Assembly (NCBI GenBank): GCA_016201205.1
Contig: JACQDF010000285.1
Location: forward strand, 1 to 40,617
Length of the DNA: 40,617 nucleotides
Reading direction: 5' to 3'
DNA from: Acidobacteriota bacterium
Lineage (GTDB): Bacteria > Acidobacteriota > Terriglobia > Bryobacterales > Bryobacteraceae
Shown here: positions 24,706-33,536 of the stretch, one piece after another
Position numbering within the stretch: the stretch's first letter is position 1
How the letters are laid out: every line of letters begins with the position of its first letter
Made by a program: the position numbers and the translations under genes
Notes under the pieces: generated by a model
What the model was told of the DNA's origin: nothing
Seen by the model: only the letters and a program-made list of their open reading frames with translations
Databases searched by the model: none

Positions 24706-24780
24706 CGCGGCTCAGAAAGCGCTTCCGAGCCGCAGTTCAGAAAGCGCTTCCGAGCCGCGGCTCAGCAAGGGCTTCCGAGC
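24706..24780. repeat. Three 25-bp tandem repeats, each an imperfect palindrome
   Basis: Units at 24706-24730, 24731-24755 and 24756-24780 each have the form CGCRGYTCAGMAAGSGCTTCCGAGC, and each is nearly its own reverse complement around AAGCGCTT. The units could form hairpins or bind dimeric proteins. They sit in the 270-base intergenic gap 24616-24885, which otherwise holds an 8-bp inverted repeat (24617-24624 and 24660-24667) and no gene. Confidence 0.85.
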
Positions 24781-24885
24781 CGCGACGGTCACGGAGCGGT
24801 TGGATAGATCCAAGCTGTCAAGAGTACTGGGAAAGTACCCCCGAACCCTCTAAAGTGTCTCTCCCCCCCTGCCGATCAAGGGGCC

Positions 24886-27189
24886 ATGAGCAGGCATTTT
24901 CTGTTCGCACTGTCCTTCTTTGGGGCAGTCGCGTCTTCGGTTGCCCAGGAGCGGCTGCTGGCAACGAAGATCTATACAGAACCGACCGGTTTGCGCTTCT
25001 ATGTGGACGGGGTCCCGTACCGGAGCGTACAGACATTCATGTGGCCGGAAGGCTCGAAGCATACGATTATCATGGACGAGCTGGAACAGTCCTGGTTCCC
25101 TGGGGTACGGAACAAGTTCACCAATTGGACGGACTCGACCGGCACGCTGAATGTAACCAACAGCACTACATTCAGCATCACGGCCACGCCGGCGATCACT
25201 TCGATCAAGGGCGTTTTTAGCACCGAGTATCTGGTGCGCGTCCTGTTTTATCAATGCTCCGGTTCGGACCCAAGCACCTGCCGCCCGCCGGGGACTGTGA
25301 CGGTCGGCTCGACCACTTCCACCACCGATGTCGAGCAGTGGGTCGCGCCAGACACGGAACTGATCTTGCAGGCCTTTCCCAATCCGGGTTTCGTCTTTAC
25401 CAATTGGGGGCCTCCCGCCAGCTTCAGCACTGCATTTGCTTACAGGCTTAAAGTCACCGCCCCGGTGACGTTCCAGGCAATCTTCGCCGCCGCCAAGCGC
25501 GTGACCCTGCTCACCGACCCGCCGTTTCTGCAAGTGGCTCCCGACCGTACACCGACGCGCACCCCTGCGGACATGGATTGGGGGCAAGGCACCAGGCACG
25601 TGCTGGGCGCGGTGTCCCCGCAGGGTGACCCTGACGACGCCGGCAAGCTCTGGGTCTTCGCGGGATGGAGCAACGGCGCGGCCATGGACTCTGTCTATGC
25701 GGTCGATAACACGAACATCCCCGATACGATCACAGCAAAATATGTCCGTGGCGTTCGCACCAGTTTCCTGACCAGCCCGCAAGGCCTGAAGTTGAGGATT
25801 GAAGGCAAAGAGCAATGGCCCGCATATAACTTCGTGTGGGGCGTGGGCCTGAAGTACACGATTTCCGCCGCCGCCGAGCAGGTTGACTCCAAGGGCCGCA
25901 AGCATGTGTTCAAAGGCTGGTCCAACGGTGGTTCCGCTACCCAGGAGGTGACGATCACCGAGGAACACCTGACGACCGGGTTCCGCTTGACGGCGATCTA
26001 TGAGCCGCAAAGCCGGCTCACCATTAACACCAATCCGCCGGGGCTGCCAATTCAGGTGGATGGGCAGGAGTGCCGCGGCAGTTGCACGCTGGATCGCGCT
26101 GAAGGGGCGCAAATCCAGATTGCCGCACCGGCCAACGTGCCCATTTCCGACACCAGCCGCTTCGAATTCACCAACTGGTCCGATGGCGGCACAGCCCTGC
26201 GCACATTCGTCTTCGGACCGAACCCGCAGACGTCGCTCACGGCCACCTACCGGAACCACTTCCGCCTGGTCACCGCTGCCGAACCGGGCAATGTCGCAAG
26301 CTTCCGCCTCGATCCCTCGTCTCGGGACGGGTTCTATGCAGCCAACACCAGCGTCACCGTTACAGCAGAGGCGCAGCCCGGCTACCGGTTCCGGCGCTGG
26401 GAAGGGGATCTGTCGGGGTCCTATCAGACGGGCCTGGTCACCATGACGGTGCCGCGGACGGTGCGCGGCATCTTCGATATCGTGCCTTACGCCGATGAGG
26501 CCGGAGTGCGGAATGCCGCGGGAGAGACTCCGGAGCCTATGGTGGCGGCTGGCTCAATTGCCTCGATCTACGGCGTCAATCTGGCCGGCGCGTATGAATT
26601 GGGATCCTCCAATCCGCTGTCGCAAACGATTGGAGGCGTGATCGCTCGCATCGGCAACCGCTTGCTGCCTTTGATCTTTGTTTCGCCGCAGCAGATCAAT
26701 CTTCAGGTGCCCTCCGATCTTGTGGAAGGCGCCTATCAGGTCGGCATCCGCTGGAACAGCTATCCGGAGGTGCTATCCACCATGCGTGTGGTCCGCAATG
26801 CTCCTGGTTTGTTCCACAAGAACATCGATAACAAGCTGATTGCCGCCGCCTCGCGCGAGGACAATCGGCAGGTTCTGCCTGACTCGCCCGCCCGGCGCGA
26901 CGAAGTGGTCACACTCTTTGGAACGGGCTTCGGACCTTATGAGAGGTCTGTACCCGACGGATTTGCGCTGCCTGCCGATCCGGCCTTTCCGCTGGCCGAC
27001 CCCATCGAGGTCCTGGTCGGCGACACGCCCGCCGAGGTCCTTTGGGCCGGCGGTGCGCCCGGCCAGATCGGCACAGCGCTGGTCCGGTTCCGCCTGCCGC
27101 AGGAGATCGCTGTGGTCGACGGCGCGGCCAGTGTCCGGGTGCGGGTCAACGGGCGCGAAAGCAACACCGTCCTGCTGCCGGTCGAATAG
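24886..27189 (+). CDS. Secreted beta-rich protein with Solibacter-type C-terminal domain (TIGR03437-like)
   Basis: 767 residues. A signal peptide (MSRHFLFALSFFGAVASSVAQ) is followed by about five Ig/bacterial-repeat-like modules with recurring F-x-W/FTNW patterns (KFTNWTDSTG, VFTNWGPPA, VFAGWSNGAAMD, FKGWSNGGSA, EFTNWSDGG, FRRWEGDLSG), typical of the divergent InlB_B/Big_9-like repeats. The last about 220 residues match the Solibacter C-terminal domain: VRNAAGETPEPMVAAGSIAS, IYGVNL, IFVSPQQINLQVPSD and VTLFGTGFGPYE. It is probably surface-exposed or secreted. The gene converges on the next TonB receptor with a 6-base gap. The 25-bp palindromic repeats lie upstream. Confidence 0.85.
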   Translation: MSRHFLFALSFFGAVASSVAQERLLATKIYTEPTGLRFYVDGVPYRSVQTFMWPEGSKHTIIMDELEQSWFPGVRNKFTNWTDSTGTLNVTNSTTFSITATPAITSIKGVFSTEYLVRVLFYQCSGSDPSTCRPPGTVTVGSTTSTTDVEQWVAPDTELILQAFPNPGFVFTNWGPPASFSTAFAYRLKVTAPVTFQAIFAAAKRVTLLTDPPFLQVAPDRTPTRTPADMDWGQGTRHVLGAVSPQGDPDDAGKLWVFAGWSNGAAMDSVYAVDNTNIPDTITAKYVRGVRTSFLTSPQGLKLRIEGKEQWPAYNFVWGVGLKYTISAAAEQVDSKGRKHVFKGWSNGGSATQEVTITEEHLTTGFRLTAIYEPQSRLTINTNPPGLPIQVDGQECRGSCTLDRAEGAQIQIAAPANVPISDTSRFEFTNWSDGGTALRTFVFGPNPQTSLTATYRNHFRLVTAAEPGNVASFRLDPSSRDGFYAANTSVTVTAEAQPGYRFRRWEGDLSGSYQTGLVTMTVPRTVRGIFDIVPYADEAGVRNAAGETPEPMVAAGSIASIYGVNLAGAYELGSSNPLSQTIGGVIARIGNRLLPLIFVSPQQINLQVPSDLVEGAYQVGIRWNSYPEVLSTMRVVRNAPGLFHKNIDNKLIAAASREDNRQVLPDSPARRDEVVTLFGTGFGPYERSVPDGFALPADPAFPLADPIEVLVGDTPAEVLWAGGAPGQIGTALVRFRLPQEIAVVDGAASVRVRVNGRESNTVLLPVE

Positions 27190-27195
27190 CCTGCG

Positions 27196-30100
27196 CTACC
27201 AGAACAGCCGCAAAACCAACTGGATCTGCCGCTCCGGAACGACCACTGTGCCGATGATACCGGCGCCCGGCGCCCCGATCGTCATCGCCGGGAGGCCGAA
27301 CTGCGGCGTGTTGAACAGGTTGAAGAATTCGCCGCGGAATTGCAGGTGATAGCGTTCCGCCAGCCGGAATGTCCGCGCCACGCCAAGATCGATGTTGCGG
27401 CGCCCCGGCGCGCGCAGGATGTTGCGGCCTGAGTTGCCGAAGTTGAGCGCCGGCCCAGCGACGAAGGCGTCGAGATCAAACCAGCGCGCCGGGTCGCGCT
27501 GGCCGGCTGGCAGCGAGCCATCGCGGATGCGGTTCGGCCGGGCGGTTGTGCCTGTACTGGTCGGGTCAAAACTGAGCGTGACGGTGTATGGCAGACCCGT
27601 CTGGGCCGACCAGATGCCGCTCAACTGCCACCCGCCGGCGATCGCGTTCATGACGCCGGAGGTAGCATACGGCTTGCCTTTACCGAAGGGCAGTTCCAGG
27701 ACACCACTCATCACGAAGCGATGCGCGATATCGAAGTTCGAGTTGCCGCGGTGGGCCTTGAGATTACGCGAGTCCTGCGGGCCGGGATCGGACGAGTCAT
27801 TGTTGCTCGATCCGCCGTCGATCGAGTGCCCGTAGGTGTAGGAGGCCAGCAGGTTGAACCCGCCGGAAAAGCGCCGCTCGACTTTCGCCAGAAGCGCGTG
27901 GTAGGTCGAGTTGAACAGCGGCGCGTAGGAGAACACGTTGCCGACGCCGCGGATCGGTCGCCGGGCGTCCACGTTGCCGGTCCCCGGGGGTGGCTGGTTC
28001 ATGTTGAGCGGGTAGTAGAGCTTGTGCGCGCCCGAGCCCGTGTAGCCGAGTTGGAACAGGAATTGGCCTGGAAGTTCCTGTTGCACGTTCAGGTTCCACT
28101 GCAATACGTAGGGCAATGGCGAATCCTCGGGGAAGGAGTTGGCCACCGGGTTGACCAGGAATTTCAGGTCCAGTGCGTCGGCCGGGAAGCCGATCGAGGT
28201 CACGATGTTCGGTGTAAGCTGATCGCTGGTGAACGTCCGCTGGATGAATTGCGGCGGATTGTTCGTCAGACGCCTGCCGACGCCGATGTTTTCGTCACGC
28301 CCGTAGAACACGCCGAAGGCTGCGCGAGCCACCGTCTTTTTTGCCGCCTGATAGGCCAGGCCGAAACGCGGCGCGAAGTTGTTGTAGTCGGTATGAACCA
28401 GCGACCGGCCGAGCCCCCTCTTGCCGGCATCCTTCGCCTCCAGGAACGTCCCGTAGAAGGGGCCGGCATCGAGTACGAAATTGGAGTACTTGTCATTGAG
28501 ATCGAGCCACGGCCGCGCTAACTCGTAGCGCACGCCGAAATTGAGCGTCAACCGCTGCGAGACCTTCCAGTCATCCTGAATGTAGCCCTGGAAGATGCGC
28601 TGGCGGATTTCGTTGATGGTCGGCGTGGCGACGGCGGCGCTATTGGTCTGGCCGAGGAGGAAGTCAGCGTAGGCGTGGCCCGTACCGGCGCGCGCCTGCG
28701 GATTCTGCGTGTAGACGCCGTTGTAGTTGAAGCTCGGACGCGCGGAGTTCGTGGCGTAGCCGTACATGTTGACCTTCTGGACGTCCACACCGGACTTGAG
28801 GCTGTGCCGGCTGCGGATCCACGATATGTTGTCGATGAACTGCTGCACCTTGCCGATCTTGTCCACCGGAAGGTTGCCGCTGCCGGTCGCCTCGATCGGA
28901 AGATCGCCGGGGCCGGTCGTGCCGAGAGCGGTCAGCCCCTGCACGCTGAACTGCGGCAGCCCGCGGATGTACGGATCGTTGAACGCGCCCTTAATGCCAT
29001 ACTCGTCGAACTGCCGCGGCGCCGAGATCTGCTGCTGCTGCCGCGTGCGGACATAGCCGAACCGGAATTCGTTAAACATCGCCGGAGACAGGGTGTGCGT
29101 TTCGCTGATCGCCACCGACTGGTTGGTCGGCTCGGAGAGGCTGAAGTTGTTCGCCGGTTCGGGCAGCGTGGTGGGCAGCGTGTTGTGATTCCCACCCCAG
29201 GAGACGCGTCCGAACATGCTGTCGCGGTCGCTGAACTTATGGTCGACGCGCACGTTGAACTGGTTGTTTTCGATGCGCTCCTTGGGGTTGTAAGAGAAAT
29301 TGCGCACCGTGCCGGGAAGATTCGGCTGCGGGAAGAGCGCCACAAGTTTCACCGCGACCGGATCCCAGCGGTTGGTGGGAACAATATTGTTCGGGAACGG
29401 GTCGCGCACGAAGCCGCTGCCGGCGGGATTCGCGCGGGTGGCGGCGGGATCAAACAGGCGGGTGGCGCCGAAGTTTCCCCCGCGAACCGGCTCTACCGGC
29501 ACCGAGGCGATCTGCGGCGCGGCGTTCACTTCGCGCGAGCTCTGCCAGCTTCCGAAAAAGAACGTGCGGTTCTTCCTGACCGGCCCGCCGAAGGTCGCGC
29601 CGAACTGGTTCTGGATGAAGGCGGGACGCCGGCCGCTGGAGGGCTGGAAGTACGGCCGGGCATCCATCTTCGAGTTGCGCAGAAAATTGAACAGGCTGCC
29701 GTGCAGCGAGTTCGTGCCCGACTTCATCGTCACGTTCACGACACCACCGGCGGATTGGCCGAACTCGGCCGAAAACGTGCTGGTCTGCACCTTGAACTCC
29801 TGGATGGAGCCCGGCACCGGCGTGATGATCTGCGCCAGGCTCTTGTCGAAGCCGAGGATGCGGTTCTTGTTCTCGACGCCGTCCAGCAGATAGCTGTTCT
29901 GGACTGCGCGGGCGCCGTTGGCGATGAAGTTGCCGCGCTCGGCGGTGCGGTTCGACGGCAGCGTGCCCGCGCCGAGCGTGGCGAGCTGGATGAAGTCCCT
30001 GCCGTTGAGGGGCAGGTCGTTGATGGAGCGTTCCTCGACCACCTGGCCAAGCGAGGAGGTCTCCGATTCGAGCAGCGGCGCGGCGGCGGTGATGGTGATT

Positions 30101-30432
30101 TCCGCGGTGGCGGCGCCCACTTCGAGCCGGAAGTCGATATCCAGGCGCTCCTGAACGCGGATCTCGATGCCCGTGCGGGTGGCGGTGCGGAATCCCTGCG
30201 CCACAACCGTGACGCTGTATTTGCCGGACTTGAGTGCCGGCGCGGAATAGAAGCCGGCGGAGTTGGTGACCAGAGGCGTTTGAACGCCGGTCTCGACACC
30301 GGTGACGGTGACCTTGGCGTTCGGAACGATGGCGCCGGTAGCGTCGGTGACTACGCCCGAAATTGCGCCGGTGTCGACCTGGGCGAACAGGGAGACGACA
30401 GCGATTGACCCGAGAAGCGAAACGCGTTTCAT
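27196..30432 (-). CDS. TonB-dependent receptor with carboxypeptidase-regulatory-like domain
   Basis: An intact 1078-residue outer-membrane receptor. It has a signal peptide (MKRVSLLGSIAVVSLFAQ), a CarboxypepD_reg domain (GAISGVVTDATGAIVPNAKV), the plug (NDLPLNGRDFIQL, EFGQSAGGVVNVTMKSG), and a beta barrel to the C-terminal RQIQLVLRLFW. Receptors of this type in Acidobacteria resemble SusC-like oligosaccharide importers, but no SusD-like partner is visible. It is divergent from msrP, with about 54 bases between the starts. Substrate cannot be assigned. Confidence 0.92.
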   Translation of the reverse strand: MKRVSLLGSIAVVSLFAQVDTGAISGVVTDATGAIVPNAKVTVTGVETGVQTPLVTNSAGFYSAPALKSGKYSVTVVAQGFRTATRTGIEIRVQERLDIDFRLEVGAATAEITITAAAPLLESETSSLGQVVEERSINDLPLNGRDFIQLATLGAGTLPSNRTAERGNFIANGARAVQNSYLLDGVENKNRILGFDKSLAQIITPVPGSIQEFKVQTSTFSAEFGQSAGGVVNVTMKSGTNSLHGSLFNFLRNSKMDARPYFQPSSGRRPAFIQNQFGATFGGPVRKNRTFFFGSWQSSREVNAAPQIASVPVEPVRGGNFGATRLFDPAATRANPAGSGFVRDPFPNNIVPTNRWDPVAVKLVALFPQPNLPGTVRNFSYNPKERIENNQFNVRVDHKFSDRDSMFGRVSWGGNHNTLPTTLPEPANNFSLSEPTNQSVAISETHTLSPAMFNEFRFGYVRTRQQQQISAPRQFDEYGIKGAFNDPYIRGLPQFSVQGLTALGTTGPGDLPIEATGSGNLPVDKIGKVQQFIDNISWIRSRHSLKSGVDVQKVNMYGYATNSARPSFNYNGVYTQNPQARAGTGHAYADFLLGQTNSAAVATPTINEIRQRIFQGYIQDDWKVSQRLTLNFGVRYELARPWLDLNDKYSNFVLDAGPFYGTFLEAKDAGKRGLGRSLVHTDYNNFAPRFGLAYQAAKKTVARAAFGVFYGRDENIGVGRRLTNNPPQFIQRTFTSDQLTPNIVTSIGFPADALDLKFLVNPVANSFPEDSPLPYVLQWNLNVQQELPGQFLFQLGYTGSGAHKLYYPLNMNQPPPGTGNVDARRPIRGVGNVFSYAPLFNSTYHALLAKVERRFSGGFNLLASYTYGHSIDGGSSNNDSSDPGPQDSRNLKAHRGNSNFDIAHRFVMSGVLELPFGKGKPYATSGVMNAIAGGWQLSGIWSAQTGLPYTVTLSFDPTSTGTTARPNRIRDGSLPAGQRDPARWFDLDAFVAGPALNFGNSGRNILRAPGRRNIDLGVARTFRLAERYHLQFRGEFFNLFNTPQFGLPAMTIGAPGAGIIGTVVVPERQIQLVLRLFW

Positions 30433-30451
30433 GGAGACACGATATCAGTTA

Positions 30452-30458
30452 TAGAGTA
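30452..30458 (+). promoter_or_regulatory. Putative -10 element (TAGAGTA) of msrP
   Basis: TAGAGTA lies 28 bases upstream of the ATG at 30487 in the spacer between the divergent TonB receptor and msrP genes. It is the third occurrence of the heptamer before a start in this window. Confidence 0.4.
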
Positions 30459-30486
30459 GTCAGAGGGCTGATTCGTGAGGAGAAGT

Positions 30487-31419
30487 ATGCTGATCAAGAT
30501 ACCTGAGGACTGGGAAATCCCTGACCACGAAGCGATGCCGGAACACGTTTATCTCCATCGCCGTCAACTCCTCCTGGCCGCCGGTTTTCTCGGGCTCGAG
30601 CAGGCTTTGCTCGCCGCCGATGCAAGCAAGGGACCCTATCCGGCCAAGCGCAACCCCGAGTTCACGCTGGACAGGCCCATCACCGAGGAGTGGGCCGCCA
30701 CCGGTTACAACAATTTCTACGAATTCGACCCGCAGGACAAGCAGGCCGTCAAAGACAAGGTCGGCAACTTCGTCACCAGCGAGTGGAAGGTCGAAATCAC
30801 CGGGCTGGTGAACAACCCGAAGACGCTCTACGTGGACGATCTGATCAGGATGTTTCCGCTCGAGGAGCGGCTGTACCGCTTTCGCTGTGTCGAGGCCTGG
30901 GCCATGGCGGTGCCATGGACCGGCTTTCCCTTCGCCAACCTTGTGAAAGCGGTGGAGCCGAAGCCGGAAGCAAAGTTTGTACGCTTCTTCAGCGCCAAGA
31001 AGCCCAAGGAAATGCCCGGAATGGTGCAAACGCCCTGGTACCCGTGGCCGTATTTCGAAGCGCTTCGGCTGGACGAGGCCATGAACCCGCTGACGCTGAT
31101 GGTCACCGGTTTGTACGGCAAGCCGCTGCCCAAGCAGAACGGAGCGCCGGTGCGCATCATCGTGCCCTGGAAATACGGCTACAAAAGCCCGAAATCCATC
31201 GTGAAGATCGAGTTTGTGGCCAAGCAGCCCCCGACTTTCTGGTACCAGTTGCAGCCAGCCGAATACGGCTTTTATTCGAATGTGAATCCCACCAAACCGC
31301 ATCCGCGCTGGTCGCAGGCGACTGAGAAGATGATTCCGACGATGGCGCGGGCGCCCACTCAGATGTACAACGGCTACGAAAAGTACGTGGCTGGAATGTA
31401 CAACGGCAAAGAGATTTAA
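30487..31419 (+). CDS. msrP: MsrP: molybdopterin-dependent methionine sulfoxide reductase catalytic subunit
   Basis: 310 residues of the sulfite-oxidase/YedY family that repairs oxidised periplasmic proteins. The N-terminus has HRRQLLLAAGFLG, a twin-arginine export signal. FRCVEAWAMAVPW carries C134, the molybdenum ligand. GFPFANLV, FFSAKK and VPWKYGYKSPKSI are family signatures. Length fits MsrP. The ATG at 30487 has SD GAGGAG. MsrP usually has the membrane haem protein MsrQ as partner; none is seen here, so the electron donor must be elsewhere. The stop (TAA, 31417-31419) lies inside direct repeat 31414-31427, the left boundary of an inserted segment. Confidence 0.9.
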   Translation: MLIKIPEDWEIPDHEAMPEHVYLHRRQLLLAAGFLGLEQALLAADASKGPYPAKRNPEFTLDRPITEEWAATGYNNFYEFDPQDKQAVKDKVGNFVTSEWKVEITGLVNNPKTLYVDDLIRMFPLEERLYRFRCVEAWAMAVPWTGFPFANLVKAVEPKPEAKFVRFFSAKKPKEMPGMVQTPWYPWPYFEALRLDEAMNPLTLMVTGLYGKPLPKQNGAPVRIIVPWKYGYKSPKSIVKIEFVAKQPPTFWYQLQPAEYGFYSNVNPTKPHPRWSQATEKMIPTMARAPTQMYNGYEKYVAGMYNGKEI

Positions 31420-31427
31420 TTAACGCC
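31414..31427. repeat. Left direct repeat (14 bp) of the msrP/anmK insertion
   Basis: ATTTAATTAACGCC overlaps the msrP stop codon and is repeated at 32297-32310 and 32316-32329. The shared core includes the palindrome TTAATTAA. Confidence 0.9.
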
Positions 31428-31523
31428 ATTTGACGGACTCATATATACCTCCTCTAGCAAACAAGGAAGCGGGCCGATCGCGGTCCGGCGCACACGTCAA
31501 CCAGGTCAAGAAAAGGAGAGGCG

Positions 31524-31586
31524 TATGAATTCAATAAATCAATTCAGCTCTTTGATCCCAATGCACTGTGAGAACATGCGCGCTTG
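31524..31586 (+). other. Strong SD plus start codon with no gene behind it
   Basis: AAAAGGAGAGGCGT precedes ATG at 31524, an almost ideal ribosome-binding site, but the frame stops after about 20 codons. Upstream is CATATATAC, a possible -10. It looks like the 5' end of a gene whose body was replaced, and it overlaps the 3' end of the minus-strand gene. A related sequence GGAGCGTATGAATT recurs at 32275-32288. Confidence 0.5.
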
Positions 31587-32256
31587 ATCCCTGTTCCAAT
31601 CGCCTATGAGCGTAATCTCCAGGCGCTTCTCTATTGGGCGCGCGTTCGCTGCCGCAATGCGTAGTTCAAGCTGATAGACACCAGGCGGCACGAGGTGACT
31701 GCCGGTGGCGGGTTTGACTTCCAAGTCCAGATGGAAAAGATGCTTCTGATTGGGATAATCAGGAAGCTTGTAGCCGAGTTCGTCTACATGGGCTGGGTCC
31801 ACTATGTGGCCAAGGTCGCAGTGCTTGCCCATTCCAGGGTTGATGTCGTCGAAGATTATAGGGTCCGAGTCAGGGGAGTGGGCCCAGCGGAGATTCATTG
31901 GTTGGAAGGAGTCCACTTGCCGGAATGTGCCATCGGCTTGCTTTCTCAAAAGCTTTGCGGCATATACCTGCACCCGCTTGGCGCGCTGGTTGCCTTTTTC
32001 ATTGTGTACCCAAATGCGAAAGAAGTAGCACTCAAAAGAAGTAGCACTCAAATGTGAGGACCCCGGGCGTGCTGGCCCATGACTGACGGATAACGTGGAG
32101 TGGCGTCTTAACACAGTCCGGCTCCTTGAGTAGCACGCGCGCTGCGAGCCGCGGGCGTCGCCACAACTGGGTGATTTCCTCCTTGAACAGAGCAATCACA
32201 ACTGCACTGAACGTGCCGACGGCGGAAGTCCATTGTCCAAGTGAGCCAAGTTCCAT
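31539..32256 (-). pseudogene. Predicted single-span membrane protein, frameshifted by a 16-bp duplication
   Basis: The N-terminal frame from the ATG at 32256 begins MELGSLGQWTSAVGTFSAVV, a hydrophobic segment that looks like a membrane anchor, followed by EEITQLWRRPRLAARVLL. It runs into TFECYFF and a stop. A second frame continues without a break in meaning as FRIWVHNEKGNQRAKRVQVYAAK and runs to the stop at 31539. The break is exactly a tandem duplication of 16 bp (32019-32034 and 32035-32050); removing one copy restores one frame of about 233 codons. N-terminal anchors with a WRRP motif are common in orphan accessory genes. I do not recognise the cytoplasmic part. Confidence 0.7.
32019..32050. 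repeat. Tandem 16-bp duplication causing a frameshift
   Basis: AAAGAAGTAGCACTCA is repeated exactly back to back. Sixteen is not a multiple of three, so the minus-strand gene is put out of frame. Slippage or end-joining could create or remove one copy. Confidence 0.95.
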
Positions 32257-32296
32257 AGCTTGTCGTAAGCCGGTGGAGCGTATGAATTATATCTTA

Positions 32297-32334
32297 ATTT
32301 AATTAACGCCCCCGCATTTAATTAACGCCCCCGC
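32297..32334. repeat. Tandem 19-bp duplication at the right boundary of the insertion
   Basis: ATTTAATTAACGCCCCCGC is present twice (32297-32315 and 32316-32334) with no mismatch. The right copy encodes the last codons and stop of anmK. The left copy and the 14-bp repeat at 31414 share ATTTAATTAACGCC. Confidence 0.95.
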
Positions 32335-33482
32335 CGGGCCGGTCCGGGGCTGATCTTGCCCAGAATGACGGGGCGTCTGGCGCCTGTCGCCGACGGCAGA
32401 TTGCCCGGCTGGTTCTTCCACGTTTCGTGCGCCAGCACGGCGAACGCGATCGCCTCCTTGGCGTCCACGTCCATTCCAAAATCGCTCGAGCGTCGAATCA
32501 GGACTTCGGGCAATTGCTCCGCCAGCAGCTCCATCACGTAGGAGTTATGGACGCCGCCGCCGCTGGCGACCACCTCGTGGACTTTCATGCGCGGCATCAC
32601 CTCGCGGCGGATGCCGAGCGCGATCGTGGACGCGGTAAGCGCTGCGGCGGTCGCGATCAAGTCTTCGAGCGGCAGCCGCGTGTTGACCAGGTGGTTTGCG
32701 AACTCGCCCCCGAATTCCTCGCGGCCCGCGCTCTTGGGAGGGGGGCGGCGGTAGAAGGGGTCGCGCAGAAGAATGCGCAGCAGCCAGCGGCTCCTTTTGC
32801 CGCGTCGCGCGATGGCGCCGTCGCGGTCATAGCGCCTTGCGCCGCGTGTGTACTCGGCCACCAGCGCATCCATCACCATGTTCCCGGGCCCTGTATCGAA
32901 GGCGATCACCTTGCCGGGCCGAGCGCCAGCGGGAATCGCGGTAATGTTGGCGATGCCGCCGATGTTGAGCGCCACCCGTCCCAGCCGGGCGTCGCGAAGC
33001 AGCAGGTAATCCACATAGGGCGCGAGCGGAGCCCCCTGGCCGCCGGCGGCGATATCGCGGGCACGGAAATCGCTGACCACGGGAACCCCGAGCCGCTCCG
33101 CCAGCGCACTACCGTCCCCGATCTGGAGCGTGCAGCGCACGCGGTGCCTCAGGAAACGCGCCGGCGCTCCGATGTGAAGGATAGTTTGGCCATGGCAGCC
33201 CACCAGCTCGAGGTTCTTGAGCGGGATCCTCGCACGCGAACACAGATTCCGTACCGCCTTGGCGTACAGTTCCGGCAGCAGAAAATGAAGCAGGCCGATC
33301 TGCGCCGTGTGTGTCTCAGTGTTGGAGACCGCCAGCAGGGCCCGGCGCACCGAAGGAGGGTAGGGGAAACTGGCGTGCGCCAACGTGCGAAGCTTTTTCT
33401 CCCACCCTTCGCCGCTGATGTCCACGATGGCCACATCGATGCCATCCAGCGAAGTGCCGCTCATGAGGCCTGCGACGATCAA
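32322..33482 (-). CDS. anmK: Anhydro-N-acetylmuramic acid kinase
   Basis: This 386-residue sugar kinase phosphorylates and opens anhydro-MurNAc released from peptidoglycan, feeding cell-wall recycling. Family signatures are AGLMSGTSLDGIDVA at the N-terminus (phosphate binding), GCHGQTILH, QIGDGSALAERLGVPVVSDF, APLAPYVDYLLL, ALNIGGIANIT, DTGPGNMVMDAL and ASGGGVHNSYVM. Length fits. The start is TTG at 33482 with SD-like AAGGTG; this gives the canonical MIVAGLMSG. It lies 54 bases after mutS on the same strand. The stop is in the direct repeat at the edge of the foreign insertion, which leaves the gene intact. Confidence 0.93.
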   Translation of the reverse strand: MIVAGLMSGTSLDGIDVAIVDISGEGWEKKLRTLAHASFPYPPSVRRALLAVSNTETHTAQIGLLHFLLPELYAKAVRNLCSRARIPLKNLELVGCHGQTILHIGAPARFLRHRVRCTLQIGDGSALAERLGVPVVSDFRARDIAAGGQGAPLAPYVDYLLLRDARLGRVALNIGGIANITAIPAGARPGKVIAFDTGPGNMVMDALVAEYTRGARRYDRDGAIARRGKRSRWLLRILLRDPFYRRPPPKSAGREEFGGEFANHLVNTRLPLEDLIATAAALTASTIALGIRREVMPRMKVHEVVASGGGVHNSYVMELLAEQLPEVLIRRSSDFGMDVDAKEAIAFAVLAHETWKNQPGNLPSATGARRPVILGKISPGPARRGR

Positions 33483-33536
33483 TGATTCACCTTGAACATC
33501 GTCTGTCTCTCCTGCGCAAGCAGGACCGCCGCCGCA

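Larger units (their letters stand above)
31428..32315. mobile_element. Inserted foreign segment between msrP and anmK
   Basis: About 0.9 kb of visibly lower-GC DNA is flanked by the direct repeats ATTTAATTAACGCC. Joining 31413 to 32316 would recreate msrP and anmK with stop codons TAA and TTA directly side by side, both coding frames unaltered, so this is a clean insertion. It carries one minus-strand gene, an orphan promoter/SD/start on the plus strand (31512-31526), an 11-bp direct repeat GCGTATGAATT (31521-31531 and 32278-32288), and two tandem duplications. No transposase or integrase is inside it. Confidence 0.7.

Noticed and set aside
28675..30408. 577-codon plus-strand open frame
   Set aside because: Antisense to the intact TonB receptor; no motif or start signal.
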